Assembly: GCA_031549725.1 (NCBI GenBank)
Contig: JAVBPH010000056.1
Span: 1 to 64,000 of the forward strand
Direction of reading: 5' to 3'
Length of the DNA: 64,000 nucleotides
DNA from: UBA937 sp031549725
Lineage (GTDB): Bacteria; Spirochaetota; Spirochaetia; Treponematales; Breznakiellaceae
Shown here: piece by piece, positions 1 through 7,739 of the stretch
How the letters are laid out: every line of letters starts with the position of its first letter
Numbering within the stretch: the stretch's first letter is position 1
Made by a program: the position numbers and the translations under genes
Notes under the pieces: model-generated
The model's database searches: none
Told to the model about the DNA's origin: nothing
The model's input: only the letters and a program-made list of their open reading frames with translations

Positions 1-113
1 AAAAGCAACCTTAGATGTAAGTGCAGAAAGAATACTATTTTATTTATGGGTAAGGAAATAGCATTCTTTCTGCAAAAGCCTTTTACAAAACTAACCAAGT
101 TTTGTAAAAGGCT
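1..113 (+). repeat. Double-hairpin dispersed repeat, copy 1
   Basis: Two strong hairpins stand side by side. The first has 18-nt arms at 23-40 and 56-73 with one mismatch and a 15-nt loop; the second has perfect 16-nt arms at 77-92 and 98-113 with a 5-nt loop. The whole stretch is closely similar to the reverse complement of 21191-21302. It encodes nothing recognisable. The second hairpin resembles an intrinsic terminator but lacks a T-tract. Confidence 0.8.
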
Positions 114-136
114 CCATTATCAAAATATATAGATGT

Positions 137-167
137 AAAACCCTCCAGGGATATCCCCGGGTTTTTT
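137..167 (+). terminator. Intrinsic terminator reading rightward
   Basis: AAAACCC at 137-143 pairs with GGGTTTT at 159-165, an inner GGG-ATAT-CCC adds to the stem, and a T-run follows. It would end transcripts entering from the left of the window, and may also insulate the convergent WYL gene. Confidence 0.6.
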
Positions 168-187
168 ATATGGATACTATATCAAAC

Positions 188-215
188 AAAACATGACAAC
201 ATTATGTCATGTTTT
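188..215 (-). terminator. Hairpin over the WYL regulator stop codon
   Basis: Perfect 11-bp stem (188-198 with 205-215), loop ACATTA, followed on the minus strand by a T-rich run. It overlaps the stop codon at 207-209. The core 193-210 reads ATGACA-N6-TGTCAT, the same 18-bp architecture as the palindrome in this gene's promoter at 1138-1155, so it could also be a regulator binding site. Confidence 0.6.
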
Positions 216-1115
216 GTACAATCCTTGAATTTTTTTTACTTCCTTCAGCAGATTTTCCCTGACCTGGGGAGGTTTTATCACCTCCAGCGAAGCCCCGAAG
301 GAAAGTAAAAATCCGTAGAACCACATATCCTCGGGCATACTGATCCTGATTATGAAGGACCCATCCTTTTTCCGGTGTACCAATTGGGGATCAAATTCAT
401 CATAAATCCGGGAAGCAGCATCAGGGGAAAAGGAAAGGACAAGATTAATCAGTGCAGATGATGCTGCTCCTGCCTCATCAAGGGAAGGTGCCTGGTATGA
501 TTCCCCGGGGAAATTCTTTCCGGTTAATTCAAGTCCCAGAATACGGTTTACCCTGAAAGTTCTGTAACCCTCTTTTGATAAACAATACGCCTGGAGATAC
601 CAGGCTTTCGATTTGAAAATCAGCTTTAAGGGGTACACGGTTCTTTCCGACGCCTCCCCAGGGCCGGATATGTAATTAATTCTAAGGGCTTCATTTTTAA
701 GGATAGCAGTTTTGAGGATTTCAAATTTTTCTTTATCATTCTTTGAATTTCCCCAGCGGGAAAAATCCACCTCTATCCAGTTTTTCCCGGGCATATTAAA
801 AAACGATTTAAACCTGGAAAGGGTTGTATCTATATCAGGGTACTCCGCAGCCCGGAGTGACTGGAGGGCTAAAAGAACTTCTTCTTTTTCCTTTTTAGTT
901 ACCGCGGTCTTATTCAGGATGAATGTATCCGGGATGTAGATGCCGCCGCCTTTTCCCTGGATGGTGTAAACAGGAATTCCCGTTTCAGCAAGGGTATCTA
1001 TATCCCTCAGGATTGTCCTTACGGATACCTCAAAGTGTTTTGCCAGTTCTTTTGAGGTGATCCCCTTCTTATCTAAAAGAATATATACTATTTCGAATAA
1101 CCTGTGTATTTGCAT
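207..1115 (-). CDS. YafY-type HTH/WYL transcriptional regulator
   Basis: This 302-residue protein has an N-terminal DeoR-like winged helix (about residues 1-60, with SKELAKHFEVSVRTILRDID as the recognition region) and a WYL domain in the middle (about 140-215, including the AWYLQAYC segment). A WCX-like C-terminal part follows. Such proteins are transcription factors, and WYL domains sense small ligands or nucleic acids. The ATG at 1115 fits the winged-helix start. It lies just after the DUF4105 gene with its own promoter at 1122-1149. The palindrome over that promoter suggests autoregulation. The target genes cannot be told from this window. Confidence 0.88.
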   Translation of the reverse strand: MQIHRLFEIVYILLDKKGITSKELAKHFEVSVRTILRDIDTLAETGIPVYTIQGKGGGIYIPDTFILNKTAVTKKEKEEVLLALQSLRAAEYPDIDTTLSRFKSFFNMPGKNWIEVDFSRWGNSKNDKEKFEILKTAILKNEALRINYISGPGEASERTVYPLKLIFKSKAWYLQAYCLSKEGYRTFRVNRILGLELTGKNFPGESYQAPSLDEAGAASSALINLVLSFSPDAASRIYDEFDPQLVHRKKDGSFIIRISMPEDMWFYGFLLSFGASLEVIKPPQVRENLLKEVKKIQGLYKT

Positions 1116-1121
1116 ATTCCA

Positions 1122-1155
1122 ATTATAGTATAATAATATGACATGTCTATGTCAT
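1122..1155 (-). promoter_or_regulatory. Promoter and palindromic operator of the WYL gene
   Basis: On the minus strand, TAGACA (1144-1149) and TATAAT (1122-1127) are separated by 16 nt. The 18-bp palindrome ATGACA-TGTCTA-TGTCAT (1138-1155) covers the -35 box, the classic place for a repressor. It overlaps the last codons of the upstream DUF4105 gene. The same ATGACA-N6-TGTCAT arrangement recurs at 193-210. Confidence 0.6.
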
Positions 1156-2295
1156 ATTTAGCAATCTGTCAAAGTAATTCACAAACGAACGGATGGAAAT
1201 GCCGGCAAGAAAAGGAATAAGCACAGGATTAAGCCCCTGGGGAATCAGCGGCCAGGTAATTAAGAACAGGGTGGTTACTATCCCGGTGATCAAAAAATAT
1301 GTCCGATAAATCCGCCCATGGGTTTTTGAAAAAACAAAAAAAGCCATCACCCCGTGAACCGGGAAAGCCCAAATAATATTGAAGTTGTTCCGCATATCCA
1401 TGTGCTCGGTGAAGAACCAAAGCAATACCATGAGTACCCCCAGTATTCCCGTTATAAAAAAAAGCATAAAATCAAAAGCCCTGGCCTTTTTCCTAAGAAC
1501 AGTAAGAACCACCGCAAGAAGGCATATACAGGAAAAAACTACTAAAGGCGGGATAAAACCAGAACCGGGCATGACAGGATTTTCCGGAACAAACACGGTC
1601 CTGGTGTCCTTAATTATTGACCGGCCATTATATTCCATTTTGGAGACAATAGTAAAAAGATAGTCCGGTAAAAAGGTCTGCATGTATGCATTGGTTTTTC
1701 TGTCTGCGGAAATTCCTAAAATAATATCAATACCTAATTTTTCCCAGGAACGCTGATGCAGGTACTGGTGGAGCAGATCCCGGTAACTAGGATTTTTTTC
1801 AGCTGCCGGAAGTTCAATTCCCTGGTACGTCAGCAGCAGCAAATCCCGGATTCTGGTGGCGCAGTTATCATAAAAATAATGGTACCGGTAATAACTGTTT
1901 TCCGGTTTTTCATTATTCTCCAAAAAAGCTGCAACAAATTCTTTTTCTTCCCGGGTCATATCAAAAACCTGTTCCCGAATTTCCCGGTTCTCCAGATAAT
2001 AGGATATAAAGAAATCCTTATAAGGTCCCGATGCCAAACGGTAATTCATCCGTCCCCTGACAAAATTGAGATAAAACCAGGGCTCACTGTAATCAAATAA
2101 CCCGTAATTATAAACCAGATCTTCTCCTGTGGTAAAATTGTTAACCCGGAGGGCGCTATGACCAAAGGCGGAATACAATTCTTTTCCGGGAGCCATGGTG
2201 AGCAGACTGATTTCCATATCGTCGGCCCAAACAGGGTTAATAAGGGGCAGAAAAAATAATAGTAAAAATAAAAATCTCTTTCTTTCCATATTCAT
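1147..2295 (-). CDS. DUF4105 (Lnb-like N-terminal domain) membrane protein
   Basis: The protein is about 382 residues from the ATG at 2295; a second ATG at 2289 is equally possible. A signal peptide precedes the mature DDMEISLLTM region. The DUF4105 signature follows: GKELYSAFGHSALRV with a conserved His, YNYGLFDY, and YFYDNCATRIRDLL with the conserved Cys. Several hydrophobic segments make up the C-terminal third, so it is probably an envelope protein with an extracytoplasmic thiol-type catalytic domain. The family has been linked to lipoprotein N-acyl transfer (Lnb), but this activity is only inferred here. An in-frame ATG further upstream (2412) runs through hairpin sequence and is rejected. 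Confidence 0.7.
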   Translation of the reverse strand: MNMERKRFLFLLLFFLPLINPVWADDMEISLLTMAPGKELYSAFGHSALRVNNFTTGEDLVYNYGLFDYSEPWFYLNFVRGRMNYRLASGPYKDFFISYYLENREIREQVFDMTREEKEFVAAFLENNEKPENSYYRYHYFYDNCATRIRDLLLLTYQGIELPAAEKNPSYRDLLHQYLHQRSWEKLGIDIILGISADRKTNAYMQTFLPDYLFTIVSKMEYNGRSIIKDTRTVFVPENPVMPGSGFIPPLVVFSCICLLAVVLTVLRKKARAFDFMLFFITGILGVLMVLLWFFTEHMDMRNNFNIIWAFPVHGVMAFFVFSKTHGRIYRTYFLITGIVTTLFLITWPLIPQGLNPVLIPFLAGISIRSFVNYFDRLLNMT

Positions 2296-2379
2296 AATGT
2301 AATTAAAATCCAAGAATTCATCGCCGGAAAAAAATCTGTTACTCATTAAAAGCGGAACCACCGCAGGAATTCCAGGGAA

Positions 2380-2502
2380 CCGCTGATTAAACCGGCCGCA
2401 ATATGCGGCCAATCAGCGGTTCCCTTCACAATTCTTTGTTGCACAAAGAATTCCCTGCATTAAAGAATACACTGATTAATGTTCTGTGGGCATTAATCAG
2501 TG
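2380..2502 (-). other. Three consecutive perfect hairpins
   Basis: Between the ACT gene and the DUF4105 gene are three hairpins in a row: a nested one at 2380-2419 (9-bp outer and 7-bp inner stems), a 10-bp stem at 2430-2452, and a 12-bp stem with 9-nt loop at 2470-2502. The last is six bases beyond the ACT gene stop and is probably its terminator. The others lie in the likely leader region of the DUF4105 gene. Confidence 0.6.
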
Positions 2503-2507
2503 TTTCC

Positions 2508-2873
2508 CTAGATCACATCATAGCCTGCAGCAATAAGCAATTCAATACTTTTGATGAAGGTATGTTCTTTTAAAAGAATATAGTCGGTATTGTATGTGGA
2601 TATGACAAATATACTGATTTCCGCATTTGACAGAATGCTGGAAATTTTTGAGATGACCCCCACCATTCCAAAGTCCAGAACACCTGCTATCTTTAATGCC
2701 TTCCATCCATGTTCCACAGCTGTTTTATTAGCCGGAACCCGGGTGGTTTCGCAGACCAGGGAAATTTCTTCATTGGTTTTTGACAGAAATACATACTCAC
2801 CCTGAAAATCAACCTGGGAAGAATCCATTATTTTACAAACCGAAAAATCATAATCCAGCCGAATTAATTTCAT
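2508..2873 (-). CDS. ACT-domain protein (CASTOR-like ACT_7)
   Basis: This 121-residue protein matches the small stand-alone ACT-domain family (COG3603 type). The N-terminal half (LDYDFSVCKI, YVFLSKTNEEISLVCET) is followed by a classic ACT segment (AGVLDFGMVGVISKISSIL, AEISIFVISTYNTDYILLKE). Such proteins bind amino acids and act as regulators; no ligand can be assigned. The start at 2873 lacks a clear Shine-Dalgarno sequence, because a dispersed repeat begins only seven bases upstream and must supply the leader. The gene stands alone on the minus strand with a hairpin terminator. Confidence 0.8.
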   Translation of the reverse strand: MKLIRLDYDFSVCKIMDSSQVDFQGEYVFLSKTNEEISLVCETTRVPANKTAVEHGWKALKIAGVLDFGMVGVISKISSILSNAEISIFVISTYNTDYILLKEHTFIKSIELLIAAGYDVI

Positions 2874-2879
2874 ATATTA

Positions 2880-3080
2880 TTCGCAGGCGGGTTTAATCCA
2901 GCCTTCGGCTGGGCTCTGCAGAGAAGTGATTGTATGGCCGCTCACGCGGCCTGCGGGTACCCTGCTCTTTAGGGCGATTCTTTGAAGCAGCAAAGAAATT
3001 GTTGTGCGTGTATGAAACCCTCATATAATCCTTACCTTACAGAACCAACATACCCCGCTGCTTGCGGCGGGGTTGCTGAT
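2880..3080 (-). repeat. Upstream-located structured repeat, copy 1
   Basis: About 200 bp sharing long blocks with 10578-10747: the ends TTCGCAGGCGGG and CAGAACCAAC, the hairpin TTCTTTGAAGCAGCAAAGAA, and the CATATAATCC box. This copy carries about 50 extra bases near 2905-2952. Both copies lie immediately upstream of a minus-strand gene in the same orientation. The far end supplies the last codons of the small gene at 3032. Confidence 0.8.
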
Positions 3081-3301
3081 TTTCTTTCGATTTCATCGAT
3101 TTTTTTATCAAGCATCCTGTTTTCCAGATCCAGCCGGTCGATCATAAGCTGCTCCTTTTTTATTTCCAAAGCAAGGATTTCTTTCTGGCTTTTCATTTTT
3201 TCCAAATCAACCTTCATTTTTTTATTGAGATGAAGAAATGTAAAAATGGTTAAAGGACAAACAACAAAAATTCCAAGCACAGCTATTATACCGGTTAACA
3301 T
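3032..3301 (-). CDS. Small membrane-anchored coiled-coil protein
   Basis: Unrecognised 89-residue protein. A single N-terminal membrane segment (LTGIIAVLGIFVVCPLTIFT) is followed by a charged heptad-rich stretch of about 50 residues (KKMKVDLEKMKSQKEILALE onward), typical of a coiled coil. The layout resembles PspB-like proteins, but this is not a family assignment. The ATG at 3301 has an AAGGAG site at good spacing, so the longer reading from 3337 is rejected. The last about 15 residues are encoded inside a dispersed repeat, so the natural C-terminus may have been altered. Confidence 0.65.
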   Translation of the reverse strand: MLTGIIAVLGIFVVCPLTIFTFLHLNKKMKVDLEKMKSQKEILALEIKKEQLMIDRLDLENRMLDKKIDEIERKSATPPQAAGYVGSVR

Positions 3302-3320
3302 TAAATGCTCCTTAAAAAGA

Positions 3321-3354
3321 AAAAACGGGAACAGCACGGTTTCTGCTCCCGTTT
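3321..3354 (-). terminator. Terminator of the arsR-P-ATPase operon
   Basis: AAAACGGGA pairs with TCCCGTTTT around a smaller inner stem, followed on the minus strand by a T-rich run. It lies 22 bases past the ATPase stop codon. Confidence 0.8.
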
Positions 3355-3375
3355 TATAATCTTATTTTAGAGCTT

Positions 3376-5322
3376 TTATTTCAAGGCCCTGCTGGCATTC
3401 ATTATTGCGATTAAAGCCACTCCCACATCCGCAATGATGGCCATCCACATATTGGCCATCCCCAGGGCAGCCAATCCGATAAATACAAATTTAAATCCCA
3501 GGGCAAAAACCACATTTTGCATGACAATTTGCCGGGTTTTCCGGGACCGTTCAATCGCTTCGGGAACCCGCCGGGGATCATCGGTCATGATGATGATGTC
3601 CGCCGCTTCCACCGCCACATCGGCTCCGCTTCCCATGGCAATTCCCACATCGGCCCTGGCGAGCACCGGGGCATCGTTGATACCATCCCCTACAAAAATG
3701 GTGGTCCCCTGCTTACAGAGGGATTCGATGCAGGTAAGCTTATCCTCCGGAAGCAATTCCGACTCAACCGTTTCTATGCCCAGGATAGATGCAACTTCAT
3801 TGGCCACATCAGCCTTGTCCCCGGTGAACATCACAGTCTTTTCAATACCGAGGGCTTTCAGTTTTTTAATTGTCTCAGCAGCACCTTCTTTAATTGTATC
3901 ACCTATAAGAATTCTGCCCACATAGTGATTGTCCCTGGCAATATACACCGCACTGGCAGCACCCGTAGGACCTAAAGAAGGAAGATTAACTTCATGCTCT
4001 TTCAGGAGCTTTGCATTCCCCGCCAGAATATGCGATCCATCACCGGTCTTGGCTTTCACCCCCTTTCCTGCAATTTCTTTGTAAGTAACCGACGTATCCG
4101 CTGAAGAATATATTTCCCGGTTTCTGGCATATTCCAATATGGCCTTTGCCATGGGATGATTCGATTCCCGTTCCGCGGTTACCGCCAGTTCCAGAAGATA
4201 TTTTTCATCTATTTCCGGAGCGGTTTCAACTGCGGTAACGGAAAAATACCCGGTGGTTAAAGTACCGGTTTTATCAAAAGCCACATTAACCGCCTTTTTA
4301 AGGCTATCCAGATGAACCGCGCCTTTGGCCATGATCCCCCTGCGGCTCATTCCGCCAATCCCCGCGAAGTATCCCAGGGGAACACTGACCACCAGCGCGC
4401 AGGGACAGGAGATAACCAGTAATATTAATGCCCGGTACAACCAGTCGGAAAATTTTGCCCCGGGAATAATCAATGGGGGCAGCACCGCCAGGATAACAGC
4501 AGCTATTACCACCAGGGGTGTATACCATTTCGCAAAACTTGTAATAAACCGTTCAGGTTTTGCCTTCGCCTGGTTAGCCGTTTCCACCAGCTCGATAATT
4601 TTTGCTGCGGATGAATTTTCTGCGGTCCGTTGGGTGCTAACGGTTATCACCCCATCCACGGAAATTGTTCCGGACCGGACTTCATCTCCTATACTGCGGA
4701 ATTCCGGTCTTGATTCACCGGTCAGCATGGACGCATCCACCGAGCCATGGCCTTCAACAATAATCCCGTCCAGGGGTATCCGTTCACCCGGGCGGACCAG
4801 TACCAGGGTATCCACAGCCACTTCATCGGCCTTTACTTCGGTCCATCCGCCGTCTTTCCGGATGCGCGCTGTATCCGGTTTCAGTGCTAAAAGGGCGTTG
4901 ATGGATTTCCTGGACCGTTCCACCGCGGATTCCTGGATCAATTCCCCAATCATGTAAAATATCATTACCCCCACGGCTTCCGGCCATTCGCCTATTGCAA
5001 AGGCTCCAATGGTGGCGATGGTCATGAGAAAATTTTCATCCAGGGCATTGCCCCGGCGGAGATTTAAAAACGCATTTTTTAAAACCGGTAATCCCGCAAG
5101 AAAATAGGCGGGTACAAAAAACAGCAACGGTGTATAACGGAAAATACCGGATAAATGAAACTGATGAACTAAAATCCCCGCTATCCATAAAAAAAGGGCT
5201 CCTCCGAACACAATTATTCTTTTTGCTGGCAGGGCATACGATCCAAAATGAACCATCCGCTGTGGTTTATGAAGGCGTTTTTTTACTTCACCGGTTGCGC
5301 AAACGGTACAGCTGCTGCACAT
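3376..5322 (-). CDS. P1B-type heavy-metal exporting ATPase (Zn/Cd/Pb class)
   Basis: This 648-residue P-type ATPase exports divalent soft metals at the inner membrane using ATP. Visible signatures are the CPC membrane motif (LLVISCPCALVVSVP), the phosphorylated Asp in DKTGTLT, the actuator TGES (MLTGESRPE), the MFTGDK box and the hinge GDGINDAPVLARADVGIAMG. There is no N-terminal heavy-metal-associated domain; instead a short CSSCTVC stretch at residues 2-8 may capture metal. The family usually has 700 or more residues with such a domain. It follows the ArsR-type regulator with a one-base gap, so the two genes are co-transcribed and presumably metal-induced. Zn, Cd or Pb is the likely substrate range. 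Confidence 0.92.
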   Translation of the reverse strand: MCSSCTVCATGEVKKRLHKPQRMVHFGSYALPAKRIIVFGGALFLWIAGILVHQFHLSGIFRYTPLLFFVPAYFLAGLPVLKNAFLNLRRGNALDENFLMTIATIGAFAIGEWPEAVGVMIFYMIGELIQESAVERSRKSINALLALKPDTARIRKDGGWTEVKADEVAVDTLVLVRPGERIPLDGIIVEGHGSVDASMLTGESRPEFRSIGDEVRSGTISVDGVITVSTQRTAENSSAAKIIELVETANQAKAKPERFITSFAKWYTPLVVIAAVILAVLPPLIIPGAKFSDWLYRALILLVISCPCALVVSVPLGYFAGIGGMSRRGIMAKGAVHLDSLKKAVNVAFDKTGTLTTGYFSVTAVETAPEIDEKYLLELAVTAERESNHPMAKAILEYARNREIYSSADTSVTYKEIAGKGVKAKTGDGSHILAGNAKLLKEHEVNLPSLGPTGAASAVYIARDNHYVGRILIGDTIKEGAAETIKKLKALGIEKTVMFTGDKADVANEVASILGIETVESELLPEDKLTCIESLCKQGTTIFVGDGINDAPVLARADVGIAMGSGADVAVEAADIIIMTDDPRRVPEAIERSRKTRQIVMQNVVFALGFKFVFIGLAALGMANMWMAIIADVGVALIAIMNASRALK

Positions 5323-5323
5323 A

Positions 5324-5674
5324 TTAGTCCTCCTCTAAATGATCCCAGGCAAATTTAATGATCGAATTCACATGATCATCGTCCAGGGAATAATAGATAA
5401 CCCGGCCGTCCCTTCTGGCTTTTACCAAACGGACCCGCTTTAAAGCCGCCAGATGATGACTTACCGAAGAAACGCTTGCTCCTATAGAAACGGATAAATC
5501 AAAAACACAGAGTTCCCCCGCTCCCAGGGCATAGAGAATCTTGAGCCGGTTGGGATCGGTTAATACTTTAAAAAATTCACCCAGCTGTTCCAGATTGTCC
5601 TGAGCTGGTATATGCTCCTTGGCATCTTCAACCATGGCTTCATCAAATACTATAATTTTCTTTGAAGTCTTCAT
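5324..5674 (-). CDS. ArsR/SmtB-family metal-sensing repressor
   Basis: This 116-residue winged-helix repressor has the core ELCVFDLSVSIGASVSSVSH. The C-terminal helix carries D-x-H-(10)-H-x2-E (DDH...HLEE), which exactly matches the alpha-5 zinc site described for SmtB and CzrA. The alpha-3 Cys is present but its partner (ELCVCD in CadC) is Phe, so a zinc-type alpha-5 sensor is more likely than a CadC-type Cd/Pb sensor. It precedes the exporter in an operon, with palindromes over the promoter that fit ArsR operators. Metal binding should release it from DNA. The start ATG has an AAGGGG site. Confidence 0.9.
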   Translation of the reverse strand: MKTSKKIIVFDEAMVEDAKEHIPAQDNLEQLGEFFKVLTDPNRLKILYALGAGELCVFDLSVSIGASVSSVSHHLAALKRVRLVKARRDGRVIYYSLDDDHVNSIIKFAWDHLEED

Positions 5675-5689
5675 GTTTTCCCCTTATAT

Positions 5690-5717
5690 ATTTGAACACT
5701 TGATCAAATATTCAAAT
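5690..5717 (-). promoter_or_regulatory. ArsR-type operator 1 (downstream of promoter)
   Basis: Inverted repeat ATTTGAACA (5690-5698) and TATTCAAAT (5709-5717), one mismatch. It lies between the start site expected from the promoter and the start codon. The TTGAA..TTCAA half sites match SmtB/CadC-type operators. Confidence 0.6.
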
Positions 5718-5726
5718 GTTAAATTT

Positions 5727-5755
5727 ATACTAATAAGGATTATACTTTTTGTCAA
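5727..5755 (-). promoter_or_regulatory. Promoter of the arsR-ATPase operon
   Basis: Consensus TTGACA (5750-5755) and TAGTAT (5727-5732) with exactly 17 bp between them on the minus strand. Transcription would start near 5720, just upstream of operator 1. Confidence 0.75.
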
Positions 5756-5779
5756 TACTTGAATGATTGTTCAAGTATT
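5754..5779 (-). promoter_or_regulatory. ArsR-type operator 2 (over the -35 box)
   Basis: Perfect palindrome AATACTTGAA (5754-5763) and TTCAAGTATT (5770-5779), 6-bp spacer. It overlaps the -35 box by two bases, so a bound repressor would block RNA polymerase. Confidence 0.7.
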
Positions 5780-5879
5780 AAAATGTGAAAAATTTGATGA
5801 TTTTTAGTATTAAATCTGTCCCCAGGGCTTCCTCTGTGAGGTCTGCAAAGTATCAAAGGAATTTATAACGAAAAGTATA

Positions 5880-6065
5880 TCCCCGCAGGCAGTTTCGCCC
5901 ATTCGACAGGCTCTGGGAGGCAGCCTATATCACCGGGCCCGGTCCCTGAAGCTCTAGAAGGGACCTGCGGGAAGAGATTTTTTTCACTGGTGATTTCGAG
6001 ATCCTCAATCACCGGAGACTCAGGACTAGAAGCTTCGGCTATCAAAGCTTCCGGTCCCTTTTTCA
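5880..6065 (-). repeat. GGTGATT-hairpin repeat, copy 1
   Basis: The core hairpin at 5989-6013 is GGTGATT and AATCACC around an 11-nt centre containing GAG/CTC. The flanks match the two tandem units at 14.4-14.6 kb in reverse orientation, including AGCTTTGATAGCCGAAGCTT and CTCTTCCCGCAGGTCCCTTC. The 460-base gap between arsR and glyS otherwise holds no gene; an open frame across it is the repeat read as peptide. Confidence 0.75.
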
Positions 6066-6138
6066 CGAAAATTTTTAAAAACCCATAAAAAACCTCGCCG
6101 CAGAGCAGCATGTATTATACCCACTCATGAATAAAAAT

Positions 6139-7512
6139 TTATTTTATCCGTTTATATTCCTGTATTTCCTTTTTTATCCTGTCCCGGAGCTCCGCCACGG
6201 GGACCCGGACCTGCTCCATGGAATCCCTGAAACGGAGGGTTACGGTTTTATTTTCCTTTGTTTCATAGTCCACGGTAATACAGAAGGGGGTTCCCGCCTC
6301 GTCCTGCCGGCGGTAACGGCGGCCGATTGCACCGGACTGGTCGTAGTCGGTGGTATAGTCTTCCTTAAGTTCCTTCCGGATATCCTGGGCAATCTCGGCC
6401 AGTCCATCCTTTTTCATCAGGGGAAGCACCGCCGCGGTTACCGGGGCCAGGTTGGGATGGAACCGGAGAACCGTCCGCCAGTCATCTTCATTGCCCTTGT
6501 CAGCGACTTTTTCTTCATCATAAGCATCACAGAGTACCATGAGGAGTGTTCGGGTAAGACCTGCGGAGGTTTCCACAATGCAGGGGACATACCTCTCGTT
6601 GTTGTTTTCCTGGTCAATGTACTGCAGATCCTTTCCGCTGTACTGCATATGCCGGGACAGGTCATAATCACCCCGGTTATGGACACCTTCCAGTTCCTTC
6701 CATCCCATGGGGAACAGATACTGGATATCATAGGCATCCCTGGCGTAGTGGGCCAGTTCATCCGGTCCGTGCTGATGCCAGCGGAGATGATCCATCTTTA
6801 CGCCCATTTTTTCATAATAAGCCCAGCGCCGTTTTTTCCATTCGTTGAACCATTCCTCATCGCTGCCGGGTTTTACGAAGAACTGCATTTCCATCTGTTC
6901 GAATTCGCAGGTCCTGAAAATAAAGTTTTTGGTTACTATTTCATTCCGGAATGCCTTGCCCACCTGGGCAATACCAAAGGGAATTTTCATCCGGTTGGAC
7001 TGGATAATATTTTTGTAATTTACGTATATTCCCTGGGCAGTTTCAGGCCGCAGGTAAATAATATTGGATTCCTCTTCAATAGCCCCGATATGGGTTTTGA
7101 ACATCAAATTGAACTTACGGGTATCCGTAAGTTCACCCCCGCATTCGGGACATTTTTTCTGGGCCAGGTTTTCCTCGGGGATCAGATCCGCCCGGAACCG
7201 GCTTTTGCATTTTTTACAATCCACCAGGGGATCCGTAAAATTCTCCACATGGCCTGACGCTTCCCAAACCCTGGGATGCATCAGGATCGCCGCATCCAGC
7301 CCCACAATATCATCCTGAAGCTGGGTCATTTCCTTCCACCAGTTCCGGGATATGCGGTTTTTCAGCTCAATCCCCAGGGGACCATAATCCCAGGCGCCGC
7401 TTTGTCCGCCGTAGATTTCGGATGATTGAAATACAAAGCCCCGTCTTTTGGAAAGGGATGTGATTTTCTCCATGGTAGCAGGACCCTGGTACTCGGTTAA
7501 TTCTTCTGACAT
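6139..7512 (-). CDS. glyQS: Glycyl-tRNA synthetase (single-chain alpha2 type)
   Basis: This 457-residue class II aminoacyl-tRNA synthetase charges tRNA-Gly. The N-terminus SSEIYGGQSGAWDYGPLG is the hallmark of the dimeric (eukaryal/archaeal-like) GlyRS. A zinc-finger insert has CKKCKSRF and CPECGGEL. Motif 2 is FRNEIVTKNFIFRTCEFEQM, motif 3 is the VETSAGLTRTLL region, and an anticodon-binding domain closes the protein. The length is normal for bacterial members. It is transcribed alone, convergent with nothing close. The start at 7512 gives the expected N-terminus. Confidence 0.96.
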   Translation of the reverse strand: MSEELTEYQGPATMEKITSLSKRRGFVFQSSEIYGGQSGAWDYGPLGIELKNRISRNWWKEMTQLQDDIVGLDAAILMHPRVWEASGHVENFTDPLVDCKKCKSRFRADLIPEENLAQKKCPECGGELTDTRKFNLMFKTHIGAIEEESNIIYLRPETAQGIYVNYKNIIQSNRMKIPFGIAQVGKAFRNEIVTKNFIFRTCEFEQMEMQFFVKPGSDEEWFNEWKKRRWAYYEKMGVKMDHLRWHQHGPDELAHYARDAYDIQYLFPMGWKELEGVHNRGDYDLSRHMQYSGKDLQYIDQENNNERYVPCIVETSAGLTRTLLMVLCDAYDEEKVADKGNEDDWRTVLRFHPNLAPVTAAVLPLMKKDGLAEIAQDIRKELKEDYTTDYDQSGAIGRRYRRQDEAGTPFCITVDYETKENKTVTLRFRDSMEQVRVPVAELRDRIKKEIQEYKRIK

Positions 7513-7739
7513 GAATAACTCCTCAATTAAATTGCCCGGCCCCTGGTCCCGACGGATACGGGCTGGTCCGGACTTTAAGAAAGCGCTGAATTCCGGAATT
7601 CAGGGTTTTCCTAAAACAGTAAAATTATTATATCGATTTAATTATAGAATGGCGAGGGGGTTAACAATAAAAAGAGTCCCCATGGGATGCATAAAAGCCG
7701 GTCTTGCATTCCTGCCCCGGATCCGTTCATACTGTACCA

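Noticed and set aside
5863..6111. 82-codon frame with the PVIEDLEIT peptide
   Set aside because: It is the dispersed repeat read in one frame; the peptide similarity among copies follows from the DNA repeat.
6127..7257. 376-codon plus-strand frame
   Set aside because: Antisense shadow of the glycyl-tRNA synthetase gene, whose motifs are clear.
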